This document shows, piece after piece, positions 1 to 9,304 of a stretch of 64,000 bases of DNA. The notes under the pieces were generated by a model. The model saw nothing but the letters and a program-made list of their open reading frames with translations, was not told the origin of the DNA and did not search any database. The position numbers were made by a program, and so were the translations under genes. Numbering within the stretch: the stretch's first letter is position 1; every line of letters begins with the position of its first letter. Source of the DNA: Betaproteobacteria bacterium (lineage in GTDB: Bacteria; Pseudomonadota; Gammaproteobacteria; Burkholderiales; SG8-39); the NCBI GenBank assembly GCA_016195915.1, contig JACPYS010000006.1, forward strand, positions 1 through 64,000. Direction: 5' to 3'.

Positions 1-566
1 CGCCGCTCCGCCTGCTGCTCGGGGATGGTGCACTGCTCGAGCAGATCGAGCGTGAAGATCAGGTTGCTGTGCGCCTCGTGGTAATCGGGCCGGAGTTCCA
101 GCGCACGCGCGTAGCTCGACTTCGCATCCGCTACGCGGCCGAGCGCTTCGAGCGCGTCTGCGAGGCCGACCCACGCTTCCGGAAAATCTGCGCGAAATTG
201 CAGTGCCGTGCGAAAGTCCTCTTCCGCTTGCGAGAAATCACCGCCGATCAGTCGTGCGAGGGCCAGGTTGTAATGCGCGGCGGCATAGCCAGGATCCAGG
301 GCAATCGAGCGCCGGTAAGACGCGACCGCCGACGGAAGGTCTCCCCGGGCTTGCAATGCAATGCCGAGATTCATGTGGCCAGGCGCGAATTGCGGATCCG
401 CGTCTATGGCAGATTGGTAGCATCGCAATGCGTCTTCCGCCGCGCCGGCACCCTCGGCGGCGATGCCGCGATCGACGAGTTCCTGTGCACGAAGGCGGCT
501 CCCCTTGGGCGGCACAGGCGCCCCCTGTGCATCCCGCCGGAAGAACTCGCGAAGGGAGAAATTCAC
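1..566 (-). CDS. TPR protein, probable SPINDLY/O-GlcNAc-transferase-like glycosyltransferase, truncated by window edge
   Basis: Minus-strand reading from GTG at 566 gives LREFFRRDAQ...ALRCYQSAIDADPQFAPGHMNLGIALQARGDLPSAVASYRRSIALDPGYAAAHYNLALARL, canonical TPR repeats; adjacent to a related OGT-like gene. Confidence 0.75.
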   Translation of the reverse strand, partial: MNFSLREFFRRDAQGAPVPPKGSRLRAQELVDRGIAAEGAGAAEDALRCYQSAIDADPQFAPGHMNLGIALQARGDLPSAVASYRRSIALDPGYAAAHYNLALARLIGGDFSQAEEDFRTALQFRADFPEAWVGLADALEALGRVADAKSSYARALELRPDYHEAHSNLIFTLDLLEQCTIPEQQAER

Positions 567-582
567 TTGTCAGCCCGCGCGT

Positions 583-2619
583 TCAGCTGCCTGCGGAGCC
601 GTTTTGCACAGCGCACCAGTGCCTCCATATGCGCCGGAACTGCGTTTCCATCTGTCTGGCGAACATTGGCCCGTCCATCAGCGCTGATTTCTCGAGCAAC
701 GGCCGTAAAGCGGACTTGAGTTCCGCAATTCGCTGCGGCGTCCGGCACAACGTCACGCACTTTTCCGCATACTCCCCGGGTGAGGACGCGATCAGCTCGC
801 TGAGTCCAAGCATCGAAAGTATGCTCGCTGCGCTGCGGGAAGCCGAAGTCTCGCCAGCCAGCGATACCACGGGTACGCCCATCCACAGCGCGTCGAGTGT
901 CGTGGCTGCGCTGCTATAGGGGTGGGAGTCAAGCGCAACATCCACATCGCGCAACAGTTCAAAATATTTGTCCACGGTGGTGGTGCGCGCAAGCAGGCGC
1001 AGGCGTTCCGGTTCGATTCCGGCGGCTGCGAATCGTTCACGAAATATCAGTTGTGCCTGCCCTTCTGGAATACCGGCTGCGAGGAGCGTGGCGTTGGGTA
1101 TCACCTTCATGATCCGGCACCAGGCGCCGAGGACGGTGGGTGAGAGCTTCTGGAAATGGTTGAACGAGCCGAGCGTCGGTCCGGCCCCGGCATCTTTCGG
1201 TGCGTCCGGCGCCGCGGCGGGAACGATATATGGCCGGTAGCACCATTGGCTGATCGGAAGCCGGATCAGTTGCTCGGAATGGAAACGTTCGCTCAGCCCG
1301 GGCGGATCCACGACGTGATCGGTAATCCGGTAGTCCATGTTTGTCAGGCCGGTCGTATTCGGATAGCCGAGCCAGCAGACTTGCACCGGTGCGGGCTTGC
1401 GCGCGAACACGCCCAGCCTCACCGCGCCGGAATGCCCGGAAAGATCGAACAATATGTCGACGCAGTCCACTTCGATTCGCGCGGCAAGCGCTTCATCCGG
1501 CAAGTCGGCGACGTCTCTCCAGGCATCGGAGCACCGGCGGATGCGCTCGGTCATGTCGTCATTGTGCGACCCCGAGTGATAACAGAATACCTCGAACCGC
1601 GACCGGTCAAGGTGCTCTATCAAAGGCTCGAGAAAATGCGCTACCGGATGCCGGCGGAAATCCCCGGACACGTATCCCAAGCGCAGACGCCGCTCGGGTT
1701 CCGGCGCATTCGGCAATTGCCGCGATCGCGATCCACGGATCAGGCGCGCGATGCGGCCGTATTCCTGGTGTTCGCGAAAGATCGTCTCGCGATCCACCGA
1801 TTCGAGATGATTGAGGCACAGCAGCAGGTTGCTGCGCAGCCCCTGTTGTCCCGGGCTGCGATTGAGCACGCGCCGATACAGATCAACCGCCTCGTTTAGG
1901 CTTCCCTTGCCCCCAAGCAGGTCCCCGAGCGCATGGGTCAGGTCCATGTTCTCCGGATTCGATGCGATCGCCTCGCGCAGGGCAGTTTCGGATTGATCGA
2001 ATTTCCCCTGGGACTTGAGGATCAGCGACTTGTTGTATACAGCTCCTGCATAGTCGGGCCGCATGCGGATGGCCGCATCGAGTTGCTCGAGCGCGCGATC
2101 CGGCTGCCCGCGTGCCTCGAATATTTCGGCCAGCAAGACCAGTGCTTCGGGAAACCCGGGCCGGGCCTCGAGCGCGGAGCGCAGCGCCGATTCCGCCGAA
2201 TCGGCATTGCCCGATTCCACCAACGCCAATCCGCGGTTGTAGTGGGCCGCAGCCGAATTCGATTCGATTGCAATCGCCCGATCAAACGCGGCCAGGGCTT
2301 CGGCAACGCGTCCGAGTTCCCGCAAAGCGTTGCCAAGGTTCACCTGCGCATCGGCGTGTCCCGCATCCAAGGCTGTGGCATCCGCGTATAGCGCGCGCGC
2401 CCGTTCGAAGTCGCCGTCTTCCTCCGCGCGCTGTCCGTCCGCGATCAGCCTTGCCAAGTTGCGCCGCCGGATCGCGGCAGCGCGAAGCGGATCATCCGAT
2501 GCAGATGCCCGGCTCGCGAGAGCATTCGCGCGTTTGGCAAGCCTCAGGAGCAACGCTTCAAGTATTTTCCCCACGCCCTTTCCAACGCGCCACTGGATGC
2601 GCCATAATAACTTGAACAC
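583..2619 (-). CDS. TPR-containing SPINDLY/OGT-like glycosyltransferase
   Basis: TPR repeats, then a C-terminal OGT domain (RLRLGYVSGDFRRHPVAHFLEPLIEHLDRSRFEVFCYHS, PVQVCWLGYPNTTGLTNMDYRITD, DVALDSHPYSSAATTLDALWMGVPVVSLAGE). GTG start at 2619 chosen; the ORF extends to 3261 but the extension is antisense to a methyltransferase gene. Confidence 0.85.
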   Translation of the reverse strand: MFKLLWRIQWRVGKGVGKILEALLLRLAKRANALASRASASDDPLRAAAIRRRNLARLIADGQRAEEDGDFERARALYADATALDAGHADAQVNLGNALRELGRVAEALAAFDRAIAIESNSAAAHYNRGLALVESGNADSAESALRSALEARPGFPEALVLLAEIFEARGQPDRALEQLDAAIRMRPDYAGAVYNKSLILKSQGKFDQSETALREAIASNPENMDLTHALGDLLGGKGSLNEAVDLYRRVLNRSPGQQGLRSNLLLCLNHLESVDRETIFREHQEYGRIARLIRGSRSRQLPNAPEPERRLRLGYVSGDFRRHPVAHFLEPLIEHLDRSRFEVFCYHSGSHNDDMTERIRRCSDAWRDVADLPDEALAARIEVDCVDILFDLSGHSGAVRLGVFARKPAPVQVCWLGYPNTTGLTNMDYRITDHVVDPPGLSERFHSEQLIRLPISQWCYRPYIVPAAAPDAPKDAGAGPTLGSFNHFQKLSPTVLGAWCRIMKVIPNATLLAAGIPEGQAQLIFRERFAAAGIEPERLRLLARTTTVDKYFELLRDVDVALDSHPYSSAATTLDALWMGVPVVSLAGETSASRSAASILSMLGLSELIASSPGEYAEKCVTLCRTPQRIAELKSALRPLLEKSALMDGPMFARQMETQFRRIWRHWCAVQNGSAGS

Positions 2620-2658
2620 AAGCGCGATCCCCGGGGTCGCCGCGCCCGGACTTCTAGA

Positions 2659-2955
2659 ATGTTCAACTGGTTCAATGCGACGGATGCAGTCGCGCAAGGC
2701 AAGGAGATCGCGCTCAGCGTATCCGGGCTGCTCGGAGCGTCGGAAGCCGGTGGAATCAGGCGCGCGGAAGGGAAGATCCGGGAGAAATTCGAGCGGCTCA
2801 TCGAGAGATCCACTGCGGCAGTGCGCGGCCGCCGGTTCAATCTCTACCAGAAGGCGAAATTTGCAAATACGCTCAAATGGGAACTGCGCGAAGCCGGATA
2901 CCCGGATGAATTCATCGACGAATTCCTGACCTTCATCCTGGTGCGGACCCGCTGA
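2659..2955 (+). CDS. hypothetical protein (98 aa)
   Basis: Complete ORF, 3 bp before the next gene. Confidence 0.55.
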   Translation: MFNWFNATDAVAQGKEIALSVSGLLGASEAGGIRRAEGKIREKFERLIERSTAAVRGRRFNLYQKAKFANTLKWELREAGYPDEFIDEFLTFILVRTR

Positions 2956-2958
2956 TAA

Positions 2959-3618
2959 GTGCTGCTGCGTTTTCTCGGCTCGCTGGTTCGCCCCGGCGGC
3001 AGCTCGGATTCCCCGGCGCGCGCCCGGCCGCGCGTTCTCGATGCCGGCGGACACAGCACGGCGAATCCCATTCCCGCGCACTTCCGCGATTGGGAGCGCG
3101 TAGTGCTTGGCGTCGAATCTCACGCCGGTCCTGGACTCGCCTGCGATGCGCGTGATCTCGTTTCGCTTCCGTCGGCACAGTTTGACGCGGTGTACTGCTT
3201 CCATCAGCTGGAGCAATATCACAGGCTCGACGGCGTCAACGTGCTGCGCGGCTTCATGCATCTATTGAAACCCGGCGGTTTTGCGCAGATGGTGGTGACG
3301 GACCTGCATGCCGTGATGCAGGCAATTGCCGGTGCGAACGTGGACTTGCAGACGGTGTTATATCAATCGCCGGCGGGACCGATTGCGATCGAGGATCTGA
3401 TCTACGGATCTGACGGGCAGCCTGAATCTCCGGGCGCAGCGCGCCATGCGCATCGGTCGGAATTCACGCCCCGATCGCTATGCGAGGCTTTGACTCGGGC
3501 TGGTTTCGCGGAGATCCATGCACAGGTCGTGCAGGAGAATTTCGAGATCACGGCGTTCGCGTTCAAGTCCGCCTCTACGAAGGCGCAGCGCAGCGTGCTC
3601 AATCTGCCAGCCGCGTGA
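2959..3618 (+). CDS. SAM-dependent methyltransferase-like protein
   Basis: VLDAGGHST..., DAVYCFHQLEQYHRLDGVNVLRGFMHLLKPGGFAQMVVTDL, class I MTase-like pattern. Confidence 0.65.
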   Translation: MLLRFLGSLVRPGGSSDSPARARPRVLDAGGHSTANPIPAHFRDWERVVLGVESHAGPGLACDARDLVSLPSAQFDAVYCFHQLEQYHRLDGVNVLRGFMHLLKPGGFAQMVVTDLHAVMQAIAGANVDLQTVLYQSPAGPIAIEDLIYGSDGQPESPGAARHAHRSEFTPRSLCEALTRAGFAEIHAQVVQENFEITAFAFKSASTKAQRSVLNLPAA

Positions 3619-3639
3619 AGTCATTCTGGCGCAGAGGAA

Positions 3640-3669
3640 AAAAACGGGCGCCGGAAGGCGCCCGTCTTC
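3640..3669 (-). terminator. rho-independent terminator of first pilin gene
   Basis: Minus strand: GGGCGCC-TTCC-GGCGCCC followed by GTTTTTTT. Confidence 0.8.
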
Positions 3670-3688
3670 TTCGCTTCCTTCCGACTGA

Positions 3689-4120
3689 TTAGCGGCAGCT
3701 GGCCGGACGATACTTCGAGGAGGTACTGCCCGAGCTGCACGACCATGCGATCGCATCCGAGGGGACCGCGCCGGTTCCAAGTGCGGCGCCGCCTGCGGTT
3801 GGAATGAGAAGGATCGTTCCGCCGCCTGCGGTCGCGTTATAGGTGATCGTGATCGTGCCGGTGGCGGCGGCGACCGCAAGACCCGATACGTTGTTGGTCC
3901 CGGTCGGCGGCGTGTAGCCTACCGTAAGGCTGCTGGCACCGTTAGCCGCGTTCTCGGCGACCGCTGTCTTGGCCGCGGAAGCCAGACTGAGCCCCTCGGT
4001 GATCCGCGCGCGGACCGTGTAATCCTGGTAGGCCGGAATCGCCACTGCGGCCAGGATGCCGATAATGGCAACGACGATCATCAGTTCGATAAGGGTAAAG
4101 CCCTGCTGTATGCGTTTCAT
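3689..4120 (-). CDS. pilA: type IV pilin (copy 1)
   Basis: [43 protein letters not shown], type III signal/N-terminal pilin helix; C-terminal Cys pair. Confidence 0.93.
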   Translation of the reverse strand: MKRIQQGFTLIELMIVVAIIGILAAVAIPAYQDYTVRARITEGLSLASAAKTAVAENAANGASSLTVGYTPPTGTNNVSGLAVAAATGTITITYNATAGGGTILLIPTAGGAALGTGAVPSDAIAWSCSSGSTSSKYRPASCR

Positions 4121-4175
4121 GGGATCTCCAAGAGTTTGATCATTACGGGACGGCCAATCCGCCACGTAGATACCC

Positions 4176-4192
4176 AAGCAGAATCCGTTCCC
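4176..4192 (-). promoter_or_regulatory. putative sigma-54 promoter of pilA copy 1
   Basis: GGGAACGGATTCTGCTT on minus strand: GG-N10-GC spacing, resembles TGGCACGN4TTGCW. Confidence 0.6.
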
Positions 4193-4363
4193 GCTCCAGA
4201 AAAAATTCAACAATTTGATTATCTTATGATTATCAAACCATGGGCGCAGCGCGTGGTGACATATTTCGTCACATCTAGTGCCACGCCTGGTCAATTTTGG
4301 TCGTCTATGCGTTGCGATTCACACGATGACGCGCGCAACATTGGATGCCGCCTCGCGACCAAA

Positions 4364-4392
4364 GCGAAAACGGGCGCCGAACGGCGCCCGTC
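4364..4392 (-). terminator. rho-independent terminator of second pilin gene
   Basis: Minus strand GACGGGCGCCGTTCGGCGCCCGTTTTC hairpin. Confidence 0.75.
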
Positions 4393-4411
4393 TTCATGCC
4401 GTTCGGGCTGA

Positions 4412-4843
4412 TTAACGGCAGCTGGCCGGACGATACTTCGAGGAGGTGCTGCCCGAGCTGCACGACCATGCGATCGCATCCGTGGGTACCGCGCCGGTTG
4501 CAAGCGCCGCGCCGCCCGCGGTTGGAATCAGAAGGATTGTTCCGCCGCCTGCGTTCGCGTTATAGGTGATCGTGATCTGGCCAGTGGCGGCAGCGACCGC
4601 CAAACCGGACACGTTCGTGGTCGCCGAAGGAGCCGTATAGCCCAAGGTGAGATCCGAAGCGCCATTTGCGGCGTTCTCGGCAACGGAAGTCTTGGCCGCC
4701 CCCGCAAGACTGAGGCCCTCAGTGATCCGCGCACGCACCGTGTAGTCTTGATAGGCCGGAATTGCCACGGCGGCCAGAATGCCGATGATGGCCACCACGA
4801 TCATCAGTTCGATAAGCGTAAAGCCCTGTTGCAAGCGCTTCAT
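4412..4843 (-). CDS. pilA: type IV pilin (copy 2)
   Basis: [43 protein letters not shown]; highly similar along its length to copy 1. Confidence 0.93.
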   Translation of the reverse strand: MKRLQQGFTLIELMIVVAIIGILAAVAIPAYQDYTVRARITEGLSLAGAAKTSVAENAANGASDLTLGYTAPSATTNVSGLAVAAATGQITITYNANAGGGTILLIPTAGGAALATGAVPTDAIAWSCSSGSTSSKYRPASCR

Positions 4844-4898
4844 AATACCTCCAAAGTTGTTAGATTGAGGCGACAGCGAAGCCGTCGGCCCTCCTTCC

Positions 4899-4915
4899 AT
4901 GCAGAATCCATGCCA
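4899..4915 (-). promoter_or_regulatory. putative sigma-54 promoter of pilA copy 2
   Basis: TGGCATGGATTCTGCAT on minus strand, close to TGGCACGN4TTGCA. Confidence 0.7.
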
Positions 4916-5100
4916 ATTGCCGCCAACAGATCTAAGCGCCTGATTATAGAGCGCACGACAAAACCTGCATCACGAAAGGTGCCTGAATTTGTCAGGAGTC
5001 GACGCGAAGATGGTCACCTTACGCGCCGAACCCAACTGACATTTCCGCCTTTCAGGCAACGCTCGGAACACCCTCGCTCCGGACGCGGTGCGCGAGAACC

Positions 5101-5132
5101 GCCCCCGGTCGGAATGAGAAGGATCGTTCCGC
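5101..5132 (-). pseudogene. short pilin-gene fragment
   Basis: gcccccggtcggaatgagaaggatcgttccgc; 22 nt (5111-5132) identical to pilA copy 1 at 3801-3822; encodes [11 protein letters not shown] vs [12 protein letters not shown]. Confidence 0.5.
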
Positions 5133-5177
5133 AAATGGTCAGTTTGGAGGCTTGGCCGGTGTGACTTTTCGCACGTC

Positions 5178-6881
5178 TTACGCGACGCCCGGGTTCGCGT
5201 CCACTCCAATCAGGCGCGGAAGGTTCAGTTTTTTTTGTGGCACCGTCTTGCGCTCACGCAGATAGCGCACCACGACGTCCCAGATCGGTTCACCCGAGGC
5301 GCCTTCGGCGACCGGCGCCCAGCCCGCAACCTTATACGTCTTGTGCGCTTCGATCGGTTTGCCTTCGAACCGCATTTCGCTGATGCGCGCGCCGATTTTC
5401 GCGTTCGGGTCGCAGGTGTAACTCATGCCGCCGACGCGCACCATGTCGCCACCCTGCTGCAGGTACGGATCCGGATTGAACAGGTTATCGCAAACGTCCT
5501 CGAGGATCGCCTTGATCTGTTCGCCGCGCATCTCGGTGAGCGTGGACCAGGGATAGGTGATGGCCGTCTGGTCCATCACGTTTTCCAGCGTAATCGCCTG
5601 GCCGGGAAGGATCGACGTGCCCCAGCGGAATCCGGGCGAGAATGCGATCTGCGCGCCTTTCGCTTCGATCAGCGCATCGAGGATCATCTGGTCGAAGCTG
5701 CCATTGAAGTTGCCGCGCCTGAAGAGCAGGCCCTCGGTGAGCGCGAGCTTCTCGCCGAGTCTCGCGGCATGCGGCGCCCGCGATGCCTCGATGTAGGCGG
5801 ACATCGTCGCATCCGCCGGCAGAAGCTCGCTGAAAACAGGCATCAATCGATATCGGAAATCACTCAGCTTGCCGCCCCGAACGTCGAGGTCCACCAGCGC
5901 GAGGAACTTTCCATTCGAGCCGGAGTTCGTGACGAGCGTCGTGCCGCCGGCGTTGCGCACGATCACCGGCGCCGGAATGCCGTCGTGGGTGTGTCCTCCG
6001 AGGATCAGGTCGATGCCCCGCACGCGGCCGGCGAGCTTGAGGTCGACGTCCATTCCATTGTGCGAAAGCAGCACCACGAGTTGTGCGCCCGTGGCGCGCA
6101 CTTCGTCGAGCAGTTTCTGCAGCTGCACTTCCTGGATCCCGAACGTCCAGTCGGGGACCATGTGGCGCGGATTGGCGATCGGCGTGTAGGGAAACGCCTG
6201 GCCGACGATCGCGAGCGGCACGCCGTTGATCGTGCGCAGGCTGTAGGGCTTGAACACCGGGTCCTCGAAGTCCGCGGTCTTGACGTTCTGCGCCAGGAAC
6301 TCGATGCTGCCAAGCTCTTCTTCCACCGCCCGCTTCACGCGCTCGGCGCCGTACGTGAACTCCCAGTGCGCGGTCATCAGGTCGACGCCGAGCAGCTTCT
6401 GCGCGCCGATCATGTCGGCGCCCTTTGTCCAGAGGGAGACTGCCGATCCCTGCCACGTATCGCCGCCGTCGAGCAGCAGTGCGCGGGGACGTTCAGCGCG
6501 CAGCCGCTTCACCAGCGTGGCAAGGTGCGCAAAGCCGCCGACCCTGCCGTAGCGCAGCGCCGCGTGCTCGAAGTCCAGATGGGTGAACGCATAGGCCCCG
6601 CGCGAGCCTGCTGCGACGCCGAAATTCCTGAGCAGCGCCTCGCCGACCAGGTGCGGCGGTTTTCCGGCGGCTGCAGCCACGCCGATGTTGACGTTCGGCT
6701 CGCGGAAGTACGTGGGCAGCAACTGCGCGTGGCAATCGGTGTAGTGCAGCAGGCTGACGTTGCCGAATCTCGGGGCCGCGTAAAGCTCGTCGGCGGCCTG
6801 CGCTGCGGATTGCCCGGCGCGCAGGGACGCGCCAGCGGCGGCCGCGAGCGCGAGCAGCCTCAGGAACTCCCTGCGCTGCAC
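5178..6881 (-). CDS. soxB: thiosulfohydrolase SoxB
   Basis: 5'-nucleotidase-like fold protein with Tat-like N-terminus, LLHYTDCHAQLLPTYFREPNVNIG, GGDTWQGSAVSLWTKGADM; sits in sox operon. Confidence 0.95.
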   Translation of the reverse strand: MQRREFLRLLALAAAAGASLRAGQSAAQAADELYAAPRFGNVSLLHYTDCHAQLLPTYFREPNVNIGVAAAAGKPPHLVGEALLRNFGVAAGSRGAYAFTHLDFEHAALRYGRVGGFAHLATLVKRLRAERPRALLLDGGDTWQGSAVSLWTKGADMIGAQKLLGVDLMTAHWEFTYGAERVKRAVEEELGSIEFLAQNVKTADFEDPVFKPYSLRTINGVPLAIVGQAFPYTPIANPRHMVPDWTFGIQEVQLQKLLDEVRATGAQLVVLLSHNGMDVDLKLAGRVRGIDLILGGHTHDGIPAPVIVRNAGGTTLVTNSGSNGKFLALVDLDVRGGKLSDFRYRLMPVFSELLPADATMSAYIEASRAPHAARLGEKLALTEGLLFRRGNFNGSFDQMILDALIEAKGAQIAFSPGFRWGTSILPGQAITLENVMDQTAITYPWSTLTEMRGEQIKAILEDVCDNLFNPDPYLQQGGDMVRVGGMSYTCDPNAKIGARISEMRFEGKPIEAHKTYKVAGWAPVAEGASGEPIWDVVVRYLRERKTVPQKKLNLPRLIGVDANPGVA

Positions 6882-7487
6882 TTACTTGTTCACCGGCGAC
6901 GCCGGATCGAGAAGCAGCGCAACCAGGTCCTTGATCTGCTGCTCGGTGAGCGTACCCGCATGGCCGAGCCGCGGCATCTGGGAGCAGAGGTTGTAGGCCT
7001 TGGCGTTGTAAATCTTGCCATAGACGTACTGCTGCACCTGTGGACCGTTGCCTCGCTTGTTTCCAAAACCGAGCAGGCTCGGCGCGAGCGTGCCGTGCGA
7101 CTGCTCCTGCGGCGAGAGCTGGTGACAGTTGTAGCAGCTCCCTCCCGCGGCAGCGCCGGTCTGGTCGTTCCACATCGAGCCGCGTCCGCTCTGCGCAATC
7201 GCCTCGCCGCGTTTCCATTCGCCCATCAGGCTGCCCGACGGGAACACGATGGTCCTCATCTGATCGGCTTCCAGTGCTTTGGCCACCTCGGCGGGTGGTT
7301 GGTCGCCCGACAAGGTGCAGATGCGCTGCAATCCATCCTGTACCACGCGGTCCATCGTCGCCTGTCCGCGCGCGTGGAAGTCGCGCTGAAGAACCCCGAG
7401 CGTCTGCTGATCGGACGGCTCCGCACAGGTGAGTGGCGTCGCGGCGGCCGCAGCAAGGCCGAGGGTAATTGTGAGAGTCGTATGCAT
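6882..7487 (-). CDS. soxX: sulfur oxidation c-type cytochrome SoxX
   Basis: Heme motif GGSCYNCHQLSP, C-terminal RLGHAGTLTEQQIKDLVALLLDPASPVN; between soxA and soxB. Confidence 0.92.
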   Translation of the reverse strand: MHTTLTITLGLAAAAATPLTCAEPSDQQTLGVLQRDFHARGQATMDRVVQDGLQRICTLSGDQPPAEVAKALEADQMRTIVFPSGSLMGEWKRGEAIAQSGRGSMWNDQTGAAAGGSCYNCHQLSPQEQSHGTLAPSLLGFGNKRGNGPQVQQYVYGKIYNAKAYNLCSQMPRLGHAGTLTEQQIKDLVALLLDPASPVNK

Positions 7488-7499
7488 GTCGGCCCCCGA

Positions 7500-8309
7500 T
7501 CAGCGCTTGGTGCCCGGACCGCGATAAGGCTCACCCTTTCCCGTCGCGACCAGGAACATGTTCACTGCGATCGTCGCGTCGGAAACGAAATTCGGTTCCG
7601 GCATACGCATCTGGCGGTAGCAGTCGTTGATGCGCCATTGCATCGTCTTGAACTGGCTGTTGGAGACGCGATAGGCTGGCCAGGTCGCAACCACCGCGCG
7701 CGCGCCCGCCGGTGTCGAAAGCACCGGCAGTTCCTGCATGCGGATGCGCTTGCCTTCTTCGCCGTGGCAGCTGGCGCAGGAAAAATCCCATGCGCCGGCG
7801 CGGTAGAAAAACAGTGTCCTGCCGAGCTCGTAGGACGCCTTTTCCTTCGGATGCCGCGTTCCGGGCGACACCGCAACGCCGCGCGACTCGCCCGCGACGT
7901 ACGCCGACAGGTATTCCATCTCCGAAGGATTGTCGTCATCGCCGAACACGCGTTTGGTGGCTTCCTCCCGTGTCCGGCCCTGCAAGCTCGTCATGCAGTG
8001 GAGCAGGCGCGCTTCGAGATCCATCACGCGGTCCGTATCGGGAAAATAGCGGGGCAGGCGCGCATACGCGCCCTTCACCACGCCGGGTCCCCGGCCGAGG
8101 TCGCAGGCTTCGAGTGAGGCGCCTTTCGGTCCCTGTTTCTTCTTCCACAGCGCCTCGCCCTGCAGTTCGTACAACTCCACCGGGCTGCTGTCCGCAATCA
8201 TCTTCTGATATTTCTCGATCTCCTTCTTTGTGTCCTGCCCCTGCACGCTGAGCGCCGCGAGCGCCAAAGCCAAAGCGGGCGCGAGCGCACTGGTTCGGCT
8301 TCGAAACAT
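7500..8309 (-). CDS. soxA: sulfur oxidation c-type cytochrome SoxA
   Basis: One CxxCH (CASCHGEEG), SQFKTMQWRINDCYRQMRMPEPNFVSD. Confidence 0.94.
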   Translation of the reverse strand: MFRSRTSALAPALALALAALSVQGQDTKKEIEKYQKMIADSSPVELYELQGEALWKKKQGPKGASLEACDLGRGPGVVKGAYARLPRYFPDTDRVMDLEARLLHCMTSLQGRTREEATKRVFGDDDNPSEMEYLSAYVAGESRGVAVSPGTRHPKEKASYELGRTLFFYRAGAWDFSCASCHGEEGKRIRMQELPVLSTPAGARAVVATWPAYRVSNSQFKTMQWRINDCYRQMRMPEPNFVSDATIAVNMFLVATGKGEPYRGPGTKR

Positions 8310-8376
8310 TTCGACCCTCCTTGTTGTATTGAAACCACCAGCCGCGCGTCTGAGCGCGCGTGCCGCTCATTGCTGC

Positions 8377-8688
8377 TCAGGCGAGCGCGGTCTCGGTCTT
8401 GTTCGTATCGCCCTTGTTGTCCAGCCAGCTCACTTCGACCTTGTCCCCGGCCTTGACGCCCTTGACGCGGAAGGAAAAAACGGGATTCCGGGAAACCGCC
8501 TGGCTGATCTGGCCTTCGACCACGGCCTTGCCGTTGACCTTCACCTCGAGATTCTGGATGAAGTGCATCGGCACGATCTTTCCGCCGCCGTCCTTTCTCT
8601 GCCCGGTCTCCATCGGGTGGTTCATGAGTACCCGGATGTCAGCGATATCGCCCTTCAGGGTTGCGCGTACTTTCATCGGATCTGCCAT
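8377..8688 (-). CDS. soxZ: thiosulfate oxidation carrier complex protein SoxZ
   Basis: MADPMKVRATLKGDIADIRVLMNHPMETGQRKDGGGKIVPMHFIQ. Confidence 0.95.
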   Translation of the reverse strand: MADPMKVRATLKGDIADIRVLMNHPMETGQRKDGGGKIVPMHFIQNLEVKVNGKAVVEGQISQAVSRNPVFSFRVKGVKAGDKVEVSWLDNKGDTNKTETALA

Positions 8689-8689
8689 G

Positions 8690-9160
8690 TCAACCTCCGC
8701 ATCCGCCGATCGTGACCTTCACTTCCTTTACCGCGACGTAGAACTTGCCGCCGGCTTCCGCGACCACGCGCACGTTGGAGGACTCGCCGATCTTGACGTT
8801 TAGCTTCACGAACGGCACGGCGCCTTCCTTGAAGTCGAACTTGCCCGCAAGAGGAAAGGGATTCTTCTCGATCAACACGGCGATCGACCTCGTGCCCGGG
8901 ACGGTGCTCGTGATCTCGATCGGTACGACCCCGCCATTCTCCGCAATCTGCGGCGCGTCGATCAGGATGTCCTTGCTTTCGCTCGTATTGGCTGCACCGA
9001 TTCCTTTCAGCGCGTCGGCCGGCGTTTTCGCGCCAAAGGCGTCCTTGTTCCAGCCAGCGGCGCGCGCCTGCTGCGGTTTGAGCAATCCGGCAGCCAACGC
9101 CACCGCGAGCGCCCCACTCGCTCCGGCGCCTCTCAGCACGGTCCTGCGCAGTGCATCCAT
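8690..9160 (-). CDS. soxY: thiosulfate oxidation carrier protein SoxY
   Basis: Signal peptide and C-terminal VTIGGCGG swinging-arm motif; adjacent to soxZ. Confidence 0.95.
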   Translation of the reverse strand: MDALRRTVLRGAGASGALAVALAAGLLKPQQARAAGWNKDAFGAKTPADALKGIGAANTSESKDILIDAPQIAENGGVVPIEITSTVPGTRSIAVLIEKNPFPLAGKFDFKEGAVPFVKLNVKIGESSNVRVVAEAGGKFYVAVKEVKVTIGGCGG

Positions 9161-9304
9161 GAAACCTCCTTCAGGCTGTGTTCCGTCGATGAACGCCCCG
9201 TGCGAATGATGGGGCTCCCGTTCGTAAGGGTATGCTCTGTACGCATCCTAACCTGTTGAAAACTAGTCTGTAATCAATAGTTCTTATCCGAGTATGGGCC
9301 GCAG

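Noticed and set aside
5235-8117. 960-aa plus-strand ORF
   Set aside because: Antisense shadow of soxB/soxX/soxA
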